DNA of 64,000 nt from Acinetobacter tianfuensis (GTDB lineage Bacteria; Pseudomonadota; Gammaproteobacteria; Pseudomonadales; Moraxellaceae). The notes beneath the pieces were generated by a model. That model saw only the letters and a program-made list of their open reading frames with translations, did no database searches and was not told the origin of the DNA. Position numbers and translations under genes: made by a program. The DNA is taken from positions 28,479 to 92,478 of the forward strand of contig NZ_RAXV01000009.1 in the NCBI RefSeq assembly GCF_003611465.1, read 5' to 3'. Positions 1 through 8,951 of the stretch are shown one piece after another (positions within the stretch are counted from its first letter, which is position 1; each line of letters begins with the position of its first letter).

Positions 1-2
1 TA

Positions 3-962
3 CATTGGATTCAGTTTGCGGGCACGGAAAAAGTCTGTGTGGATTTGTGTAATGAGATGGTGAAAGAACATCAGGTCTGTCTTTTGAGTCATGAAAAGAT
101 TAAGCCTTATATTGATGATGCGATAGAGCTCATAGAATTTGATTTTCAAAAGAACCGTCATAATCCTTTATTTTTATATCAAACAGCTAAGTTATTAGAA
201 AAAATTTCGCCTGATATAATTCATTGTCACAATACAAAGGAAATTGAGATTATGAAATATGCTCAATTTTTTTTGAAAAAAAAGATACCGATCATAGCGA
301 CAAAGCACACCTTGCAATATAAGAAAAAATATAATCTTGCTGATCTGTGTGTAGCGATTTTAGAAGATACGCAGCAACTTTTAAAACAAGAATCAATTAT
401 TATTAAAAATGGTATGGCTTATAAAGAGCCAAGCAAAATTGAGCGTCCTGAGAAATTTTATATTGCGCTTACAGGCCGCTTAGATAAGATGAAAGGCTTT
501 GATATTGCAATTGAAGCACTTTCTTCTGTGGATTTTGATTTTGAATGTCATATCTTTGGCGAAGGGGAAGAAAAGAATAATTTACAACAGCTGATTCAAG
601 AACGAAATTTGGAAGAAAAAGTATTTTTAAAAGGTTTTAGCCGCCAAATTAATAATGTTTTGTACAGTTGTGATTTGCATATTATTCCATCACGTTTTGA
701 ACCGTATGGTCTTGTCGCAATTGATGCAATTTATTATGCACCATTGATGATTTCATCTCATACAGGGATTTGTGAACAAATTTTGCCGGAGTCTTTGAAA
801 TTTGACAGTACTGCAGAAGCTTTGCGCTCTAAAATTACTGAAGTTTATAAGAATTATGATGAGTTTGTAGTTGAGTTTGCAAATATTAAGTCTACTAAAG
901 ACAGATTTAGCATTCAAAAAATGGCAGAGAGCTACTTAGAGGCATATCAAACTCTCATTTAA
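3..962 (+). CDS. GT4-type glycosyltransferase, 5'-truncated by window edge
   Basis: Probable LOS outer-core sugar transferase acting in the cytoplasm on lipid-linked core. The reading frame is open from base 3 to the window edge. Codons before the GTG at 39 encode FAGTEKVCVDLCN, which matches the N-terminal part of the next gene, so the true start lies outside the window. The visible part has the GT-B layout: IIHCHNTKE in the N-terminal domain, then a C-terminal donor-binding domain with ALTGRLDKMKGFDIAIEAL, HIFGEGEE and the PSRFEPYGLVAIDA block holding the family's E-x7-E-like region. It is AT-rich, like its paralogue. Position near aspS suggests the outer-core (OC) locus. The sugar specificity cannot be read from the sequence. 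Confidence 0.8.
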   Translation, partial: HWIQFAGTEKVCVDLCNEMVKEHQVCLLSHEKIKPYIDDAIELIEFDFQKNRHNPLFLYQTAKLLEKISPDIIHCHNTKEIEIMKYAQFFLKKKIPIIATKHTLQYKKKYNLADLCVAILEDTQQLLKQESIIIKNGMAYKEPSKIERPEKFYIALTGRLDKMKGFDIAIEALSSVDFDFECHIFGEGEEKNNLQQLIQERNLEEKVFLKGFSRQINNVLYSCDLHIIPSRFEPYGLVAIDAIYYAPLMISSHTGICEQILPESLKFDSTAEALRSKITEVYKNYDEFVVEFANIKSTKDRFSIQKMAESYLEAYQTLI

Positions 963-1134
963 TTCTTGTTTGTTTTTATATTGTCTACACATGGCTGATT
1001 TGAAAATTTTTAAGTCAGTCCTGTGAGGCATTTATTTGTATTATAGTGTATTTCTTACTAAAAAATATTTCTAATTTCATAAGATTAAATTAAGTTAATT
1101 GTATTATTTTTGTATAAAATAGCTTCGCACAGCT

Positions 1135-2199
1135 TTGGTAGCTGAATTAACCAAAACTTATTATGAGAATGAAAAGTTGAAAATCGTCCATATATTATAT
1201 TTTACTGAGTTTGCCGGTACAGAAAAAGTCTGTGTGGATTTGTGTAATGCAATGAGTCAGAATAATGAAGTCTTTTTACTGGCCAATACTTACGACTTTC
1301 AAGGGAATAAAATTACAGATTATATTGAAGATACTGTGAATGTTGTTGATATTGAAACGGATCGAAATCGTCATAATATTTTCTATTTATATAAAATTGC
1401 CAAAATATTAAAAAAAATCAATCCTGATGTGATTCATTGTCATAATACAAAGATGCTCGAAATTATGAAATATTGTCAGATATTTCTCTCTAAAAAAATT
1501 CCTTTGGTATTTACGAAGCATAATTGGTTTGTTAAGAAGCGTATGAAATATGCGGATATCTGCGTGGGTATTTCACCAGAAACACTGAAACTTTGTAATG
1601 CGAAAAAAAATATTCTGATAGAAAATGGTATTAAGTTTCAACAGCCTACAAAAATTCTAAAGAATGATACTTTTAATATTGTTGGCGTGGGAAGACTAGA
1701 AGAACATAAAAATTGGCAGTTGGCGATTACGGCTTTGAGTCAGATCGATTTTGATTACCGCTTATATATTTTGGGTCAGGGGGTTTATGAGCAAGAACTT
1801 AAAGACTTAATTGAGAAATTAAATGTAGCAGATAAAGTTAAATTAGTTGGCTTTGTGAATAATCCTTGGGATTATATTTGTAGCTCAGATTTGCAAATTT
1901 TACCTTCAAGATTAGAGGGCTTTTCATTAGCACTCATTGAAGGCATTTATTATGGCAAAATGGTCTTTGCATTAGATACGGCGAATCATCGTGAAGTATT
2001 AGGTGATGATTTTATTATTGAAGATGATGCAGAAAAGCTGGCTCAAACATTGAATCAGGTCTATTTGAACTATGATGAATTCAATGAAAAGTTTTCAAAA
2101 GTGAAAGCTGAATCAGCCCGTTTTGATATTAATAACGTTGCGCAAAAATATATTGATGCATATAAAAGTTTATCGGATCAAAAAGTACAAGCCGCTTAA
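1135..2199 (+). CDS. GT4-type glycosyltransferase
   Basis: Paralogue of the preceding gene. Both share FAGTEKVCVDLCN, DVIHCHNTK, LEIMKY and the C-terminal PSRLEGFSLALIEG donor-site block, so they look like an old tandem duplication that has diverged. It probably adds one sugar of the LOS outer core. Full length is about 354 residues from a TTG at 1135. An in-frame TTG at 1177, giving MKIVHILYFTEF, fits the usual family N-terminus better and has GAG about 10 bases upstream, so the start is uncertain. A 172-base gap separates it from the first copy. A GC-rich inverted repeat follows the stop (2222-2250). The acceptor and donor are not known. Confidence 0.85.
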   Translation: MVAELTKTYYENEKLKIVHILYFTEFAGTEKVCVDLCNAMSQNNEVFLLANTYDFQGNKITDYIEDTVNVVDIETDRNRHNIFYLYKIAKILKKINPDVIHCHNTKMLEIMKYCQIFLSKKIPLVFTKHNWFVKKRMKYADICVGISPETLKLCNAKKNILIENGIKFQQPTKILKNDTFNIVGVGRLEEHKNWQLAITALSQIDFDYRLYILGQGVYEQELKDLIEKLNVADKVKLVGFVNNPWDYICSSDLQILPSRLEGFSLALIEGIYYGKMVFALDTANHREVLGDDFIIEDDAEKLAQTLNQVYLNYDEFNEKFSKVKAESARFDINNVAQKYIDAYKSLSDQKVQAA

Positions 2200-2221
2200 C
2201 AGTTCATTATTTTAGCTAAAT

Positions 2222-2250
2222 AGCCCCTTTGGCTCATCGCAGAAGGGGCT
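2222..2250 (+). terminator. Inverted repeat after the glycosyltransferase, possible terminator
   Basis: AGCCCCTT at 2222-2229 pairs with AAGGGGCT at 2243-2250 across a 13-base loop, 22 bases after the glycosyltransferase stop. No T-run follows, so it is at best a weak intrinsic terminator. Confidence 0.4.
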
Positions 2251-2355
2251 GATATACAGAGTGTTGCATTCAAGGTTGATCCAATAAGACATGCTTACAA
2301 AGCTTATGTGAGTGATCTGGTCTTATCTTAGAGGATACATAAGCTAAAATAGTGA

Positions 2356-2586
2356 TTATTCTTTATCCGCGTTACCTTTCAGCACCATATAAATAAGCGC
2401 AGCAAAAATAGCAAATGCTCCTGCCAGACTGCTGGCGCAGAAAATCACAATACGGTTATAAGTCGTTAGATTAAACAGCTGATTATCTACGATATAGCGC
2501 ATAAACACCCACTGTACGATTGAAAATACAATAAGAACAATTGCACGACGGCGAACTTCAGGACGCATAGCCATAAGGAGATACAC
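2356..2586 (-). CDS. Small two-TM membrane protein, unknown function
   Basis: A 76-residue protein (or about 70 if translation starts at an internal Met). A basic N-terminus (RPEVRRRA) is followed by a hydrophobic segment IVLIVFSIVQWVFM and a second one, VIFCASSLAGAFAIFAALIYMVL, with a short polar tail GNADKE. The layout is that of a small inner-membrane protein with two helices. I do not recognise a family. The start is not well fixed: GTG at 2586 has no clear ribosome site, and ATGs follow at codons 5 and 7. It sits between the LOS glycosyltransferases and the LpxL-like gene and could be unrelated to either. Confidence 0.6.
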   Translation of the reverse strand: MYLLMAMRPEVRRRAIVLIVFSIVQWVFMRYIVDNQLFNLTTYNRIVIFCASSLAGAFAIFAALIYMVLKGNADKE

Positions 2587-2700
2587 AGCAACAATCTAAG
2601 AGAATGCTATTATGCCACTGTTGAAAATTGATCTCAATTGTATAAGGCTAATCCATGTTTTACTGGCGCAAAAGGGGGCATGGTATTGAGCAAAAATCTG

Positions 2701-3566
2701 CTATTTGTGATACATGTTGATATTGCCTAAGCAGTTGCTAAAACGCTTATACGACCAAATGTACTGTTCTGGCGCTTGATTGATGATCGTTTGCATTACA
2801 AGGTTCAAGCTGTCGACTGAACGTTGTAAATCATGAGAAAGAATGTCATCAGGCAGTTTTTGACAGTGAATATCAAAACTTTTCAGGTCAGAATTTCGAA
2901 TGCAGCTTAAACCGATAACATTGCATTGTGTTTTGGCCGCCAGTTTAGAAACCAGCGTGATCGATAAAGTTTTTTGCCCAAAAAATCAGCGTAAATGCCG
3001 CCAGATGGCTTGGGTAAATGGTCAGGCAGAATAACAGTTAGGCCGCCTTGTTTCAAATGTTTAAAAATGGCGCGTATTCCAGTTTCATCAGTGGGCACTA
3101 ATGTGGCATTACATTTTTCTCGCGCTTCCAGCAAATAGCGATTTATACCTTTATTTTTATTCGGTTTATACATAATCATCGGTTCTGTATATACGTTCAG
3201 CCATGCGTTGAGCAACTCCCAGCAGCCAAAGTGCGGAACGACGACAATAACCCCTTTTTTATTTGCGAGCGCTTCGGTTAAAACTGCTTCACCTTGTATG
3301 TTTTTTACTAAACTCAAGCTGTATTTTGGCGGCATGCCCCAGCACTTAATAAATTCAATATAAGTCAGGCATTGGCTCTGCACACTTTGTTTGATTAACT
3401 GCTTCTGTAATGCTGGAGAAAGTTCGGGATAGGCAAGCTGAATATTGATTGCGGTAATGCGTGTGATGGACAAATTGAAATGGTAAAGAATAAATGCAAT
3501 GGTCAAGGCAAGGGCTTGCAGCAGCCACAGCGGCAGGTGAGATATTATTTTAAAAATTAAGTACAT
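2701..3566 (-). pseudogene. LpxL/HtrB-family acyltransferase, broken by a -1 frameshift
   Basis: Membrane acyltransferase of the lipid A late-acylation family (LpxL/LpxM/HtrB), using acyl-ACP at the inner membrane. The first frame covers an N-terminal hydrophobic helix, the H-x4-E catalytic motif in VPHFGCWE, and LPDHLPKPSGGIYADF. At a run of six A (coding strand; T-run 2970-2975 on +) the frame leaves the family pattern and stops at 2907. Reading one base back restores TLSITLVSKLAAKTQCNVIG and about 90 further plausible residues, ending at TAG at 2701. One A missing from an A7 run would explain this. It may be a true pseudogene, a phase-variable run or a sequence error. Family call is firm; functional state is not. 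Confidence 0.75.
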
Positions 3567-3876
3567 CAGGTAAATGGTCTCAAAATATTATTGTGGTTTA
3601 AACGTAAATTTTGCTAAGAGACCGGACGAGTTTCGTTAAATAATGAAAATGATCAGAAGCTATTAAAACAAAATAGAGTAACACCTGAAGTGGACAGATT
3701 AATGCTTTCATGATCAGGCACTGCATCATAGCGCAGCGCTGCAGGTTTGCGATTAGCAAAGTAAATTAAAAATGAACTTTTATGCTGACGGGTGAAATGT
3801 GGAATTGACGGCAATAAAAAACCCTGCACTGAGCAGGGTTTTTTGAACCTTAAAATCTAAATCTTAAAAGGTAAGA
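3567..3876. other. Intergenic region between the LpxL-like gene and aspS
   Basis: About 310 bases without a gene. It holds the aspS terminator hairpin (3816-3845) and presumably the promoter of the acyltransferase gene on the minus strand. A small GC-rich palindrome, AGCGCAGCGCT, lies near 3731. Nothing else stands out. Confidence 0.5.
3816..3845. terminator. Bidirectional intrinsic terminator of aspS
   Basis: AAAAAACCCTGC and GCAGGGTTTTTT flank a short ACTGA loop. The A-run and T-run on the two sides make it usable in either direction; on the minus strand it lies about 30 bases after the aspS stop. Confidence 0.85.
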
Positions 3877-5661
3877 TTATTTAGATTCTTCAGCTTTTGG
3901 TTTTTCACGCAAGCGGATACCTAAGTCACGCAGCTGATTGGTTTCAACTGGCGCAGGCGCTTGAGTTAAAGGGCATTCAGCAGTCTTCGTTTTCGGGAAT
4001 GCAATCACGTCACGGATAGATGATGAACCTGTCATCAACATCACTAGACGGTCAAGACCGAATGCTAAACCGCCGTGAGGAGGCGCACCGAATTTTAATG
4101 CGTTCAGCAAGAAACTGAATTTCTCTTCCGCTTCTTCTTCACCAATGCCAAGCGCTTCAAAGATCGCTTTTTGCATTTCTAGGTTGAAAATACGAAGTGA
4201 GCCGCCGCCGATTTCAGTACCGTTCAATACCATGTCATAAGCAACAGAAAGCGCTTCGCCCGGATTGTTCTTCACTTCTTCAACCGTTGATTTTGGCAGC
4301 GTGAATGGGTGGTGAACAGATGTCCATTTGCCGTCATCAGTTTCTTCAAACATTGGGAAATCAACAACCCAAAGCGGCGCCCACTCGCAAGTTGCAAGTT
4401 TCATGTCGTGGCCGACTTTAATACGTAAAGCGCCCATTGCATCATTTACAACTTTTGCTTTGTCCGCACCAAAGAACACGATGTCGCCATTTTCAGCGCC
4501 AACACGTTTTAATAGATCAAGTACGATTGGCTCGATGAATTTAACGATTGGAGACTGAAGGCCTTCGATGCCTTTTTCAAGCTCGTTCACTTTGATGTAA
4601 GCCAAGCCTTTCGCGCCATAGATGCCTACAAATTTGGTGTATTCATCAATTTGGCTACGCGGAAGTGAGCCAGCGCCCGGTACGCGAAGCGCAACAATAC
4701 GGCCTTTAGGATCTTTAGCAGGGCCTGCGAATACTTTGAACTCAACGTCTTGCATCATGTCTGCAACGTCAACCAATTTCAAAGGAATACGCATATCTGG
4801 CTTGTCAGATGCATAGTCGCGCATTGCGTCTGCATAAGTCATGCGAGGGAATTTATCGAATTCAACGTTTAGAAGTTCTTTGAACATCTTCACAGTTAAA
4901 CGTTCCATTAAATCCATGATGTCATCGTCACTCATGAACGATGTTTCAACGTCGATTTGTGTGAATTCAGGCTGACGGTCAGCACGTAAGTCTTCATCAC
5001 GGAAACATTTCGCAATTTGGTAGTAACGGTCAATACCGCCAACCATCAACAGCTGTTTGAATAGCTGCGGAGATTGCGGAAGCGCGTAGAAGCTGCCGTT
5101 TGAAACACGGCTAGGCACTAAATAGTCACGTGCGCCTTCAGGAGTCGCGCGGGTCAAAATAGGCGTTTCAACGTCTAAGAAGCCATTGTCTTCGAAATAG
5201 TTACGAATCAGGTTAGTCAATTTAGAACGGAAACGTAAACGCTCTAACATTTCAGGACGGCGGATGTCCAAGAAACGGTATTTCAAACGTACTTCTTCTG
5301 AAATATTGGTGTTTTCATCATTCAATGGGAATGGAGGGGTTTCAGAAGAAGCAAGAACTTCAATTTCTTTACCTAGAACTTCGATTTGACCGCTTGTGAT
5401 GTTCGCGTTTTCAGTACCTTCGTAACGGCGGCGTACACGGCCTGTAATTTTTAATACGAATTCTGAGCGAGATTTATCTGCAGTTGCAAATGCTTCTGGA
5501 GTATCTGGGTCAATAACCACTTGAACAAGACCGTCACGGTCACGCATGTCAAGGAAGATGACACCGCCATGGTCACGGCGGCGGTGTACCCAGCCGCATA
5601 ATGTTACGGTTTGGTCAATTTGAGCTTCGGTTAAAGAACCGCAGTAATGAGTTCGCATCAT
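3877..5661 (-). CDS. aspS: Aspartyl-tRNA synthetase
   Basis: Class IIb aminoacyl-tRNA synthetase that charges tRNA-Asp (and possibly tRNA-Asn) in the cytosol. At 594 residues it has the bacterial length. Visible parts in order: OB-fold anticodon-binding domain ([24 protein letters not shown]), class II motif 2 region ([25 protein letters not shown]), the bacterial GAD insertion domain, and motif 3 ([17 protein letters not shown]). The C-terminus is rich in Lys/Glu. Two ATGs open the frame; the outer one is used here. A terminator follows directly. In Acinetobacter, aspS marks one edge of the LOS outer-core locus, which matches the glycosyltransferases upstream. Confidence 0.97.
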   Translation of the reverse strand: MMRTHYCGSLTEAQIDQTVTLCGWVHRRRDHGGVIFLDMRDRDGLVQVVIDPDTPEAFATADKSRSEFVLKITGRVRRRYEGTENANITSGQIEVLGKEIEVLASSETPPFPLNDENTNISEEVRLKYRFLDIRRPEMLERLRFRSKLTNLIRNYFEDNGFLDVETPILTRATPEGARDYLVPSRVSNGSFYALPQSPQLFKQLLMVGGIDRYYQIAKCFRDEDLRADRQPEFTQIDVETSFMSDDDIMDLMERLTVKMFKELLNVEFDKFPRMTYADAMRDYASDKPDMRIPLKLVDVADMMQDVEFKVFAGPAKDPKGRIVALRVPGAGSLPRSQIDEYTKFVGIYGAKGLAYIKVNELEKGIEGLQSPIVKFIEPIVLDLLKRVGAENGDIVFFGADKAKVVNDAMGALRIKVGHDMKLATCEWAPLWVVDFPMFEETDDGKWTSVHHPFTLPKSTVEEVKNNPGEALSVAYDMVLNGTEIGGGSLRIFNLEMQKAIFEALGIGEEEAEEKFSFLLNALKFGAPPHGGLAFGLDRLVMLMTGSSSIRDVIAFPKTKTAECPLTQAPAPVETNQLRDLGIRLREKPKAEESK

Positions 5662-5820
5662 AGCGTTAGAAATCCAACTATATGGTTTAAGTTCAGCGAA
5701 TACGTAAACAGCGCACCGCTTTTATACAAAGGGGGGATTATGCCTCTTTTTGGGCATTTTGTCACAGGGACTTAGGCTTAAACGCTAAAAATTAGCTGCG
5801 GGCAATATTTTAGCGTCAGC

Positions 5821-6600
5821 TTATTCCGCGGCTGCTGTGAAAAAATTTGTCGCGGCATTTAGGATGACGAAAATAAGGCTGCCGAGTGTGAAGATGGCTA
5901 AAAATGCACGGAAAAAATAATTAATTGATTTGCCGATATAAGCATAGAGGTCGTGGACATAGGCATCTGAATAGGCACTGTCTGCAAAATATAAATAGCT
6001 GGCTATACCGGCAGTCAAGGACAGCAGCGACAGGCCATATACATAGATTTGGGTCTTTTTATTGACTGGGTCTGTGCTGCGGTAGCGCAGATGATGGCGG
6101 TAGATCATCCACGCTAAAATCGGCAGCGCAAAGATGGATAGTCCGATTTGTAAAACTCGATGCAAAGGATAGCTGCTGCCAAATAGCGCTACAGGCAGGC
6201 TTAAGGTCTCTTTGAAGGCGAAAGTCCGAAAGTCGACATGGGTTAGGCCATCCCAAAGGATGTGTGTGGATGTGCCGATAATAATGGCAATGATGAGGCT
6301 TAGAATAAAACCACAGCATTGATTGAGGCCGTGTAGATTGAGAGGTTTATGTAGACCAAAAAAAGCAAACAGCATCGGTCGGTAAAATGCATACCACAGC
6401 AAGCAAAACATTAAGCCCAAGAGAAGATTAGGCACAATGAGCCCCGACCATTGATGTGATCCATCATAATTGGCATTGGTAAATAAGCGAAATAAATCCG
6501 GTACCATACAGCCAATGGCTAAGGCGGCAATGGGCAAACGACCACCGCTTAATTTAGAGAGGGGCGGTGCTAAGACAGCATGCGAAATGGTAAAGGGCAT
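5821..6600 (-). CDS. DUF4184-family integral membrane protein
   Basis: A 259-residue multi-pass membrane protein. The N-terminus MPFTISHAVLAPPL and the GCMVPDLFRLF segment are typical of DUF4184, a family with an early conserved His and an Asp in the first helices. About six hydrophobic segments follow, and THILWDGLTH adds a second His/Asp cluster. Biochemical function is unknown for the family; the conserved His/Asp residues recall membrane metal-dependent enzymes, but this is only inference. It is divergent from the zinc-receptor gene, and the Zur box at 6698-6720 lies about 98 bases before its start, so shared zinc control is possible. Confidence 0.75.
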   Translation of the reverse strand: MPFTISHAVLAPPLSKLSGGRLPIAALAIGCMVPDLFRLFTNANYDGSHQWSGLIVPNLLLGLMFCLLWYAFYRPMLFAFFGLHKPLNLHGLNQCCGFILSLIIAIIIGTSTHILWDGLTHVDFRTFAFKETLSLPVALFGSSYPLHRVLQIGLSIFALPILAWMIYRHHLRYRSTDPVNKKTQIYVYGLSLLSLTAGIASYLYFADSAYSDAYVHDLYAYIGKSINYFFRAFLAIFTLGSLIFVILNAATNFFTAAAE

Positions 6601-6697
6601 AATTTAAAATATAATTATTTAAAATAAATCAAAAGACTAATGCGTCAAAGTATAGCTGAGAGCTCAGCTTAGAAATGTTTTTTATTGAAAAAATATT

Positions 6698-6720
6698 GAA
6701 ATGTTATAATATAACAAAAC
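6698..6720. promoter_or_regulatory. Probable Zur box
   Basis: A 23-base near-palindrome with half sites GAAATGTTATA and TATAACAAAAC around a central A. It matches the known gammaproteobacterial Zur consensus (GAAATGTTATA / TATAACATTTC) almost completely on the left and at the inner bases on the right. It is 25 bases before the znuD ATG and also faces the divergent DUF4184 gene. Confidence 0.8.
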
Positions 6721-6745
6721 AAAGCCATCTACCTGAGCTGCCAGC

Positions 6746-8857
6746 ATGCTATTCAAGAAGAAATTAATCAGCGTATCTATTTTTGCCTCTATGGCACCGT
6801 TTGCATTTGCAGATGAGGTTTTAACCCAATCTAAGCAGGGGGCCGTACAACAACTCGATACCATTCATGTACAAGCCCATCCCCTAGAACAATCAGCTGC
6901 CGATTTTGCAGTTGCTGATCATATTGTTAGTCAGAAAAAATTAGCTGAACGTGGTACAACCATTGGTGATGCTTTGGCTGATGAACTTGGTGTGTATTCA
7001 AACCAATACGGTTCAGGCTCTAGCCGTCCAGTGATTCGCGGGCAAGATGGGCCGCGAGTAAAAGTGCTGCAGCACGCTTCTGAAACTGCCGATGTTTCTG
7101 TACTTTCACCAGACCATGCGGTAACGGTTGATCCGATTTTAGCAAAGCAAGTTGAAATCATTCGAGGCCCGTCAACACTGCTTTATAGCGCAGGTACAGT
7201 CGGCGGATTGGTGAATGTCACAGATCAGAAAATTCCAACGCAAATGCCTGATAAAGGCTACGAAGGTCAAGTTGGCCTCCGCTACAATTCAGGCAGTGAT
7301 GAGAAACTGGCAAGCGCTGGTGTGACGGCTGCACTGGGCGATCAATTTGCCATTCGTGTGGAAGGCACAAAGCGTAAAGCGAATAATTATATTGCGCCAG
7401 ATTATGTACATGAACATAGCCATGAGCATGATTTAGGAAATGGGCAGCATGAAAAGCATACGGAATATGTCAAAGAGCGCCGTGTAGATAATACCTTTGC
7501 CGAAGGTCAAACGGTGAATATCGGCGGATCATGGATTCATGATCGAGGTTTTGCAGGGCTGTCTTATAGCCGCCGTGAAGATCAGTATGGCTTGCCGGGT
7601 CATAGCCATGAATATGAAAATTGTCATCCGCATGGCAATACATTGGATTGTCACGCGCATGGGGCGGGCGGCCATACACATGATCATGATGAAGAAGAGC
7701 ATGGCGGGCCATGGGTCGACTTAAAATCTGAGCGTTATGATTTACGTACAGAATTGTTTGAACCATTTGCAGGATTTCAAAAGCTCCGTGCGCATGCCAG
7801 CTATACAGACTATAAACATGATGAGCTGGAAGAAAATGAAGTACTGACTACATTTAAAAGCCAAGGCTACGATGCGCGTTTAGAGCTGTTGCATAATCCA
7901 ATTGCAGATTGGGAAGGGGGGATTGGCGCGCAGTACAACCGCCAAAAGTTAGATATTTCAGGTGAAGAGTCTTTAATGAATCCAAGCACGACTGAAAAGT
8001 GGAGTCTATTTGGTCTAGAGCATAAGCAATTTGGCAATTTTCACGTGGAACTGGGCTTGCGTGCTGATCAGCAAAAGATTGATATCGATTCAACTCAAAA
8101 AGATTATGATGACTATGCAATTTCTTATTCAGGCGCTGTGAACTGGGAGTTTGCGCCAGACTATAAGCTTTCATTTGTTGCATCGCATCAGGAGCGTTTG
8201 CCTCTAGCACAAGAGCTGTATGCCAATGGCAAGCACTTTGCGACCAATACTTATGAGCGCGGCAATGAAAACTTAGATGCGGAAAAGTCGAATAATGTAG
8301 AGCTTGGCCTGCATTATGAAGCAGATCAACTGGATTATCATGTGCATGTGTATCATAACTGGTATGACAGCTACATTTATGCAGCGACAACAGATAGCCA
8401 TGATAATTTCCGTTTAGTGGACTATACCCAAGACAAAGCGAAGTTTTATGGGGTAGAGGCTGAAACAGGCTATGCGGTTACTGATCAATACAAAGTCAGT
8501 GTGTTTGGTGATTATGTACGAGGCAAAATTGATGGAGCAAATGCGCCGCGTGTGCCGTCTGGCCGTTTAGGTGCAAAAGTAGAAGCTGACTTTACAGATG
8601 GCTGGTCTGGTTTAGCTGAATATTATCATGTGTTTAAGCAAGATAAATTTGCTGCGCATGAGCAGGAAACGCAAGGCTATAACATGGTCAATGTTGGCTT
8701 GGCTTATGCAGGCCAGTATGCAAAAGACAATGATTACCGTGTGTATTTTAAAGCCAATAATTTGTTAGATGATCAAGTGTATTCACATGCTTCATTCCTT
8801 TCAAATATTCCGCAAGTTGGCCGAAACTTCACTGTAGGCTTAGAGTTCGGTTTCTAA
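6746..8857 (+). CDS. znuD: TonB-dependent outer-membrane zinc receptor, ZnuD-like
   Basis: TonB-dependent 22-strand barrel, 703 residues, likely importing zinc across the outer membrane. An N-terminal signal peptide (FASMAPFAFA) is followed by a plug domain with GSGSSRPVIRGQDGPRVKVL and EIIRGPSTLLYSAGTVGG, then the barrel ending in the aromatic FTVGLEFGF. Two His-rich stretches (about residues 222-240 and 285-322, with HSHEHD, CHPHG and HTHDHDEEEHGG) are placed in extracellular loops, as in meningococcal ZnuD. The Zur box just upstream supports control by zinc starvation. Heme or another metal is a less likely substrate. The ribosome site is weak, but the signal peptide fixes the start. Confidence 0.9.
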   Translation: MLFKKKLISVSIFASMAPFAFADEVLTQSKQGAVQQLDTIHVQAHPLEQSAADFAVADHIVSQKKLAERGTTIGDALADELGVYSNQYGSGSSRPVIRGQDGPRVKVLQHASETADVSVLSPDHAVTVDPILAKQVEIIRGPSTLLYSAGTVGGLVNVTDQKIPTQMPDKGYEGQVGLRYNSGSDEKLASAGVTAALGDQFAIRVEGTKRKANNYIAPDYVHEHSHEHDLGNGQHEKHTEYVKERRVDNTFAEGQTVNIGGSWIHDRGFAGLSYSRREDQYGLPGHSHEYENCHPHGNTLDCHAHGAGGHTHDHDEEEHGGPWVDLKSERYDLRTELFEPFAGFQKLRAHASYTDYKHDELEENEVLTTFKSQGYDARLELLHNPIADWEGGIGAQYNRQKLDISGEESLMNPSTTEKWSLFGLEHKQFGNFHVELGLRADQQKIDIDSTQKDYDDYAISYSGAVNWEFAPDYKLSFVASHQERLPLAQELYANGKHFATNTYERGNENLDAEKSNNVELGLHYEADQLDYHVHVYHNWYDSYIYAATTDSHDNFRLVDYTQDKAKFYGVEAETGYAVTDQYKVSVFGDYVRGKIDGANAPRVPSGRLGAKVEADFTDGWSGLAEYYHVFKQDKFAAHEQETQGYNMVNVGLAYAGQYAKDNDYRVYFKANNLLDDQVYSHASFLSNIPQVGRNFTVGLEFGF

Positions 8858-8913
8858 GTTTGCACATGAGTTTAAGCGGATAACACAGAAATCCTCTTGA
8901 AAATTCAACGGAT

Positions 8914-8948
8914 AAAACCTAGTCTGAGCACATTGGACTAGGTTTTTT
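8914..8948. terminator. Terminator-like hairpin between znuD and the PLD gene
   Basis: AAAACCTAGTC and GACTAGGTTTT form an 11-bp stem followed by a T-run. It ends three bases before the ATG of the next gene, so it may also hide that gene's ribosome-binding region. Confidence 0.75.
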
Positions 8949-8951
8949 ATT

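Noticed and set aside
2970..2975. Programmed -1 frameshifting in the LpxL-like gene
   Set aside because: The heptamer C-AAA-AAA is not a good slippery site because the P-site codon would mispair, and there is no family precedent. Indel or sequencing error is simpler, though not excluded.
7470..8390. Long minus-strand frames inside the znuD-like gene
   Set aside because: His-rich composition mirrors the His codons of the receptor; opposite-strand shadows of a strongly supported gene.
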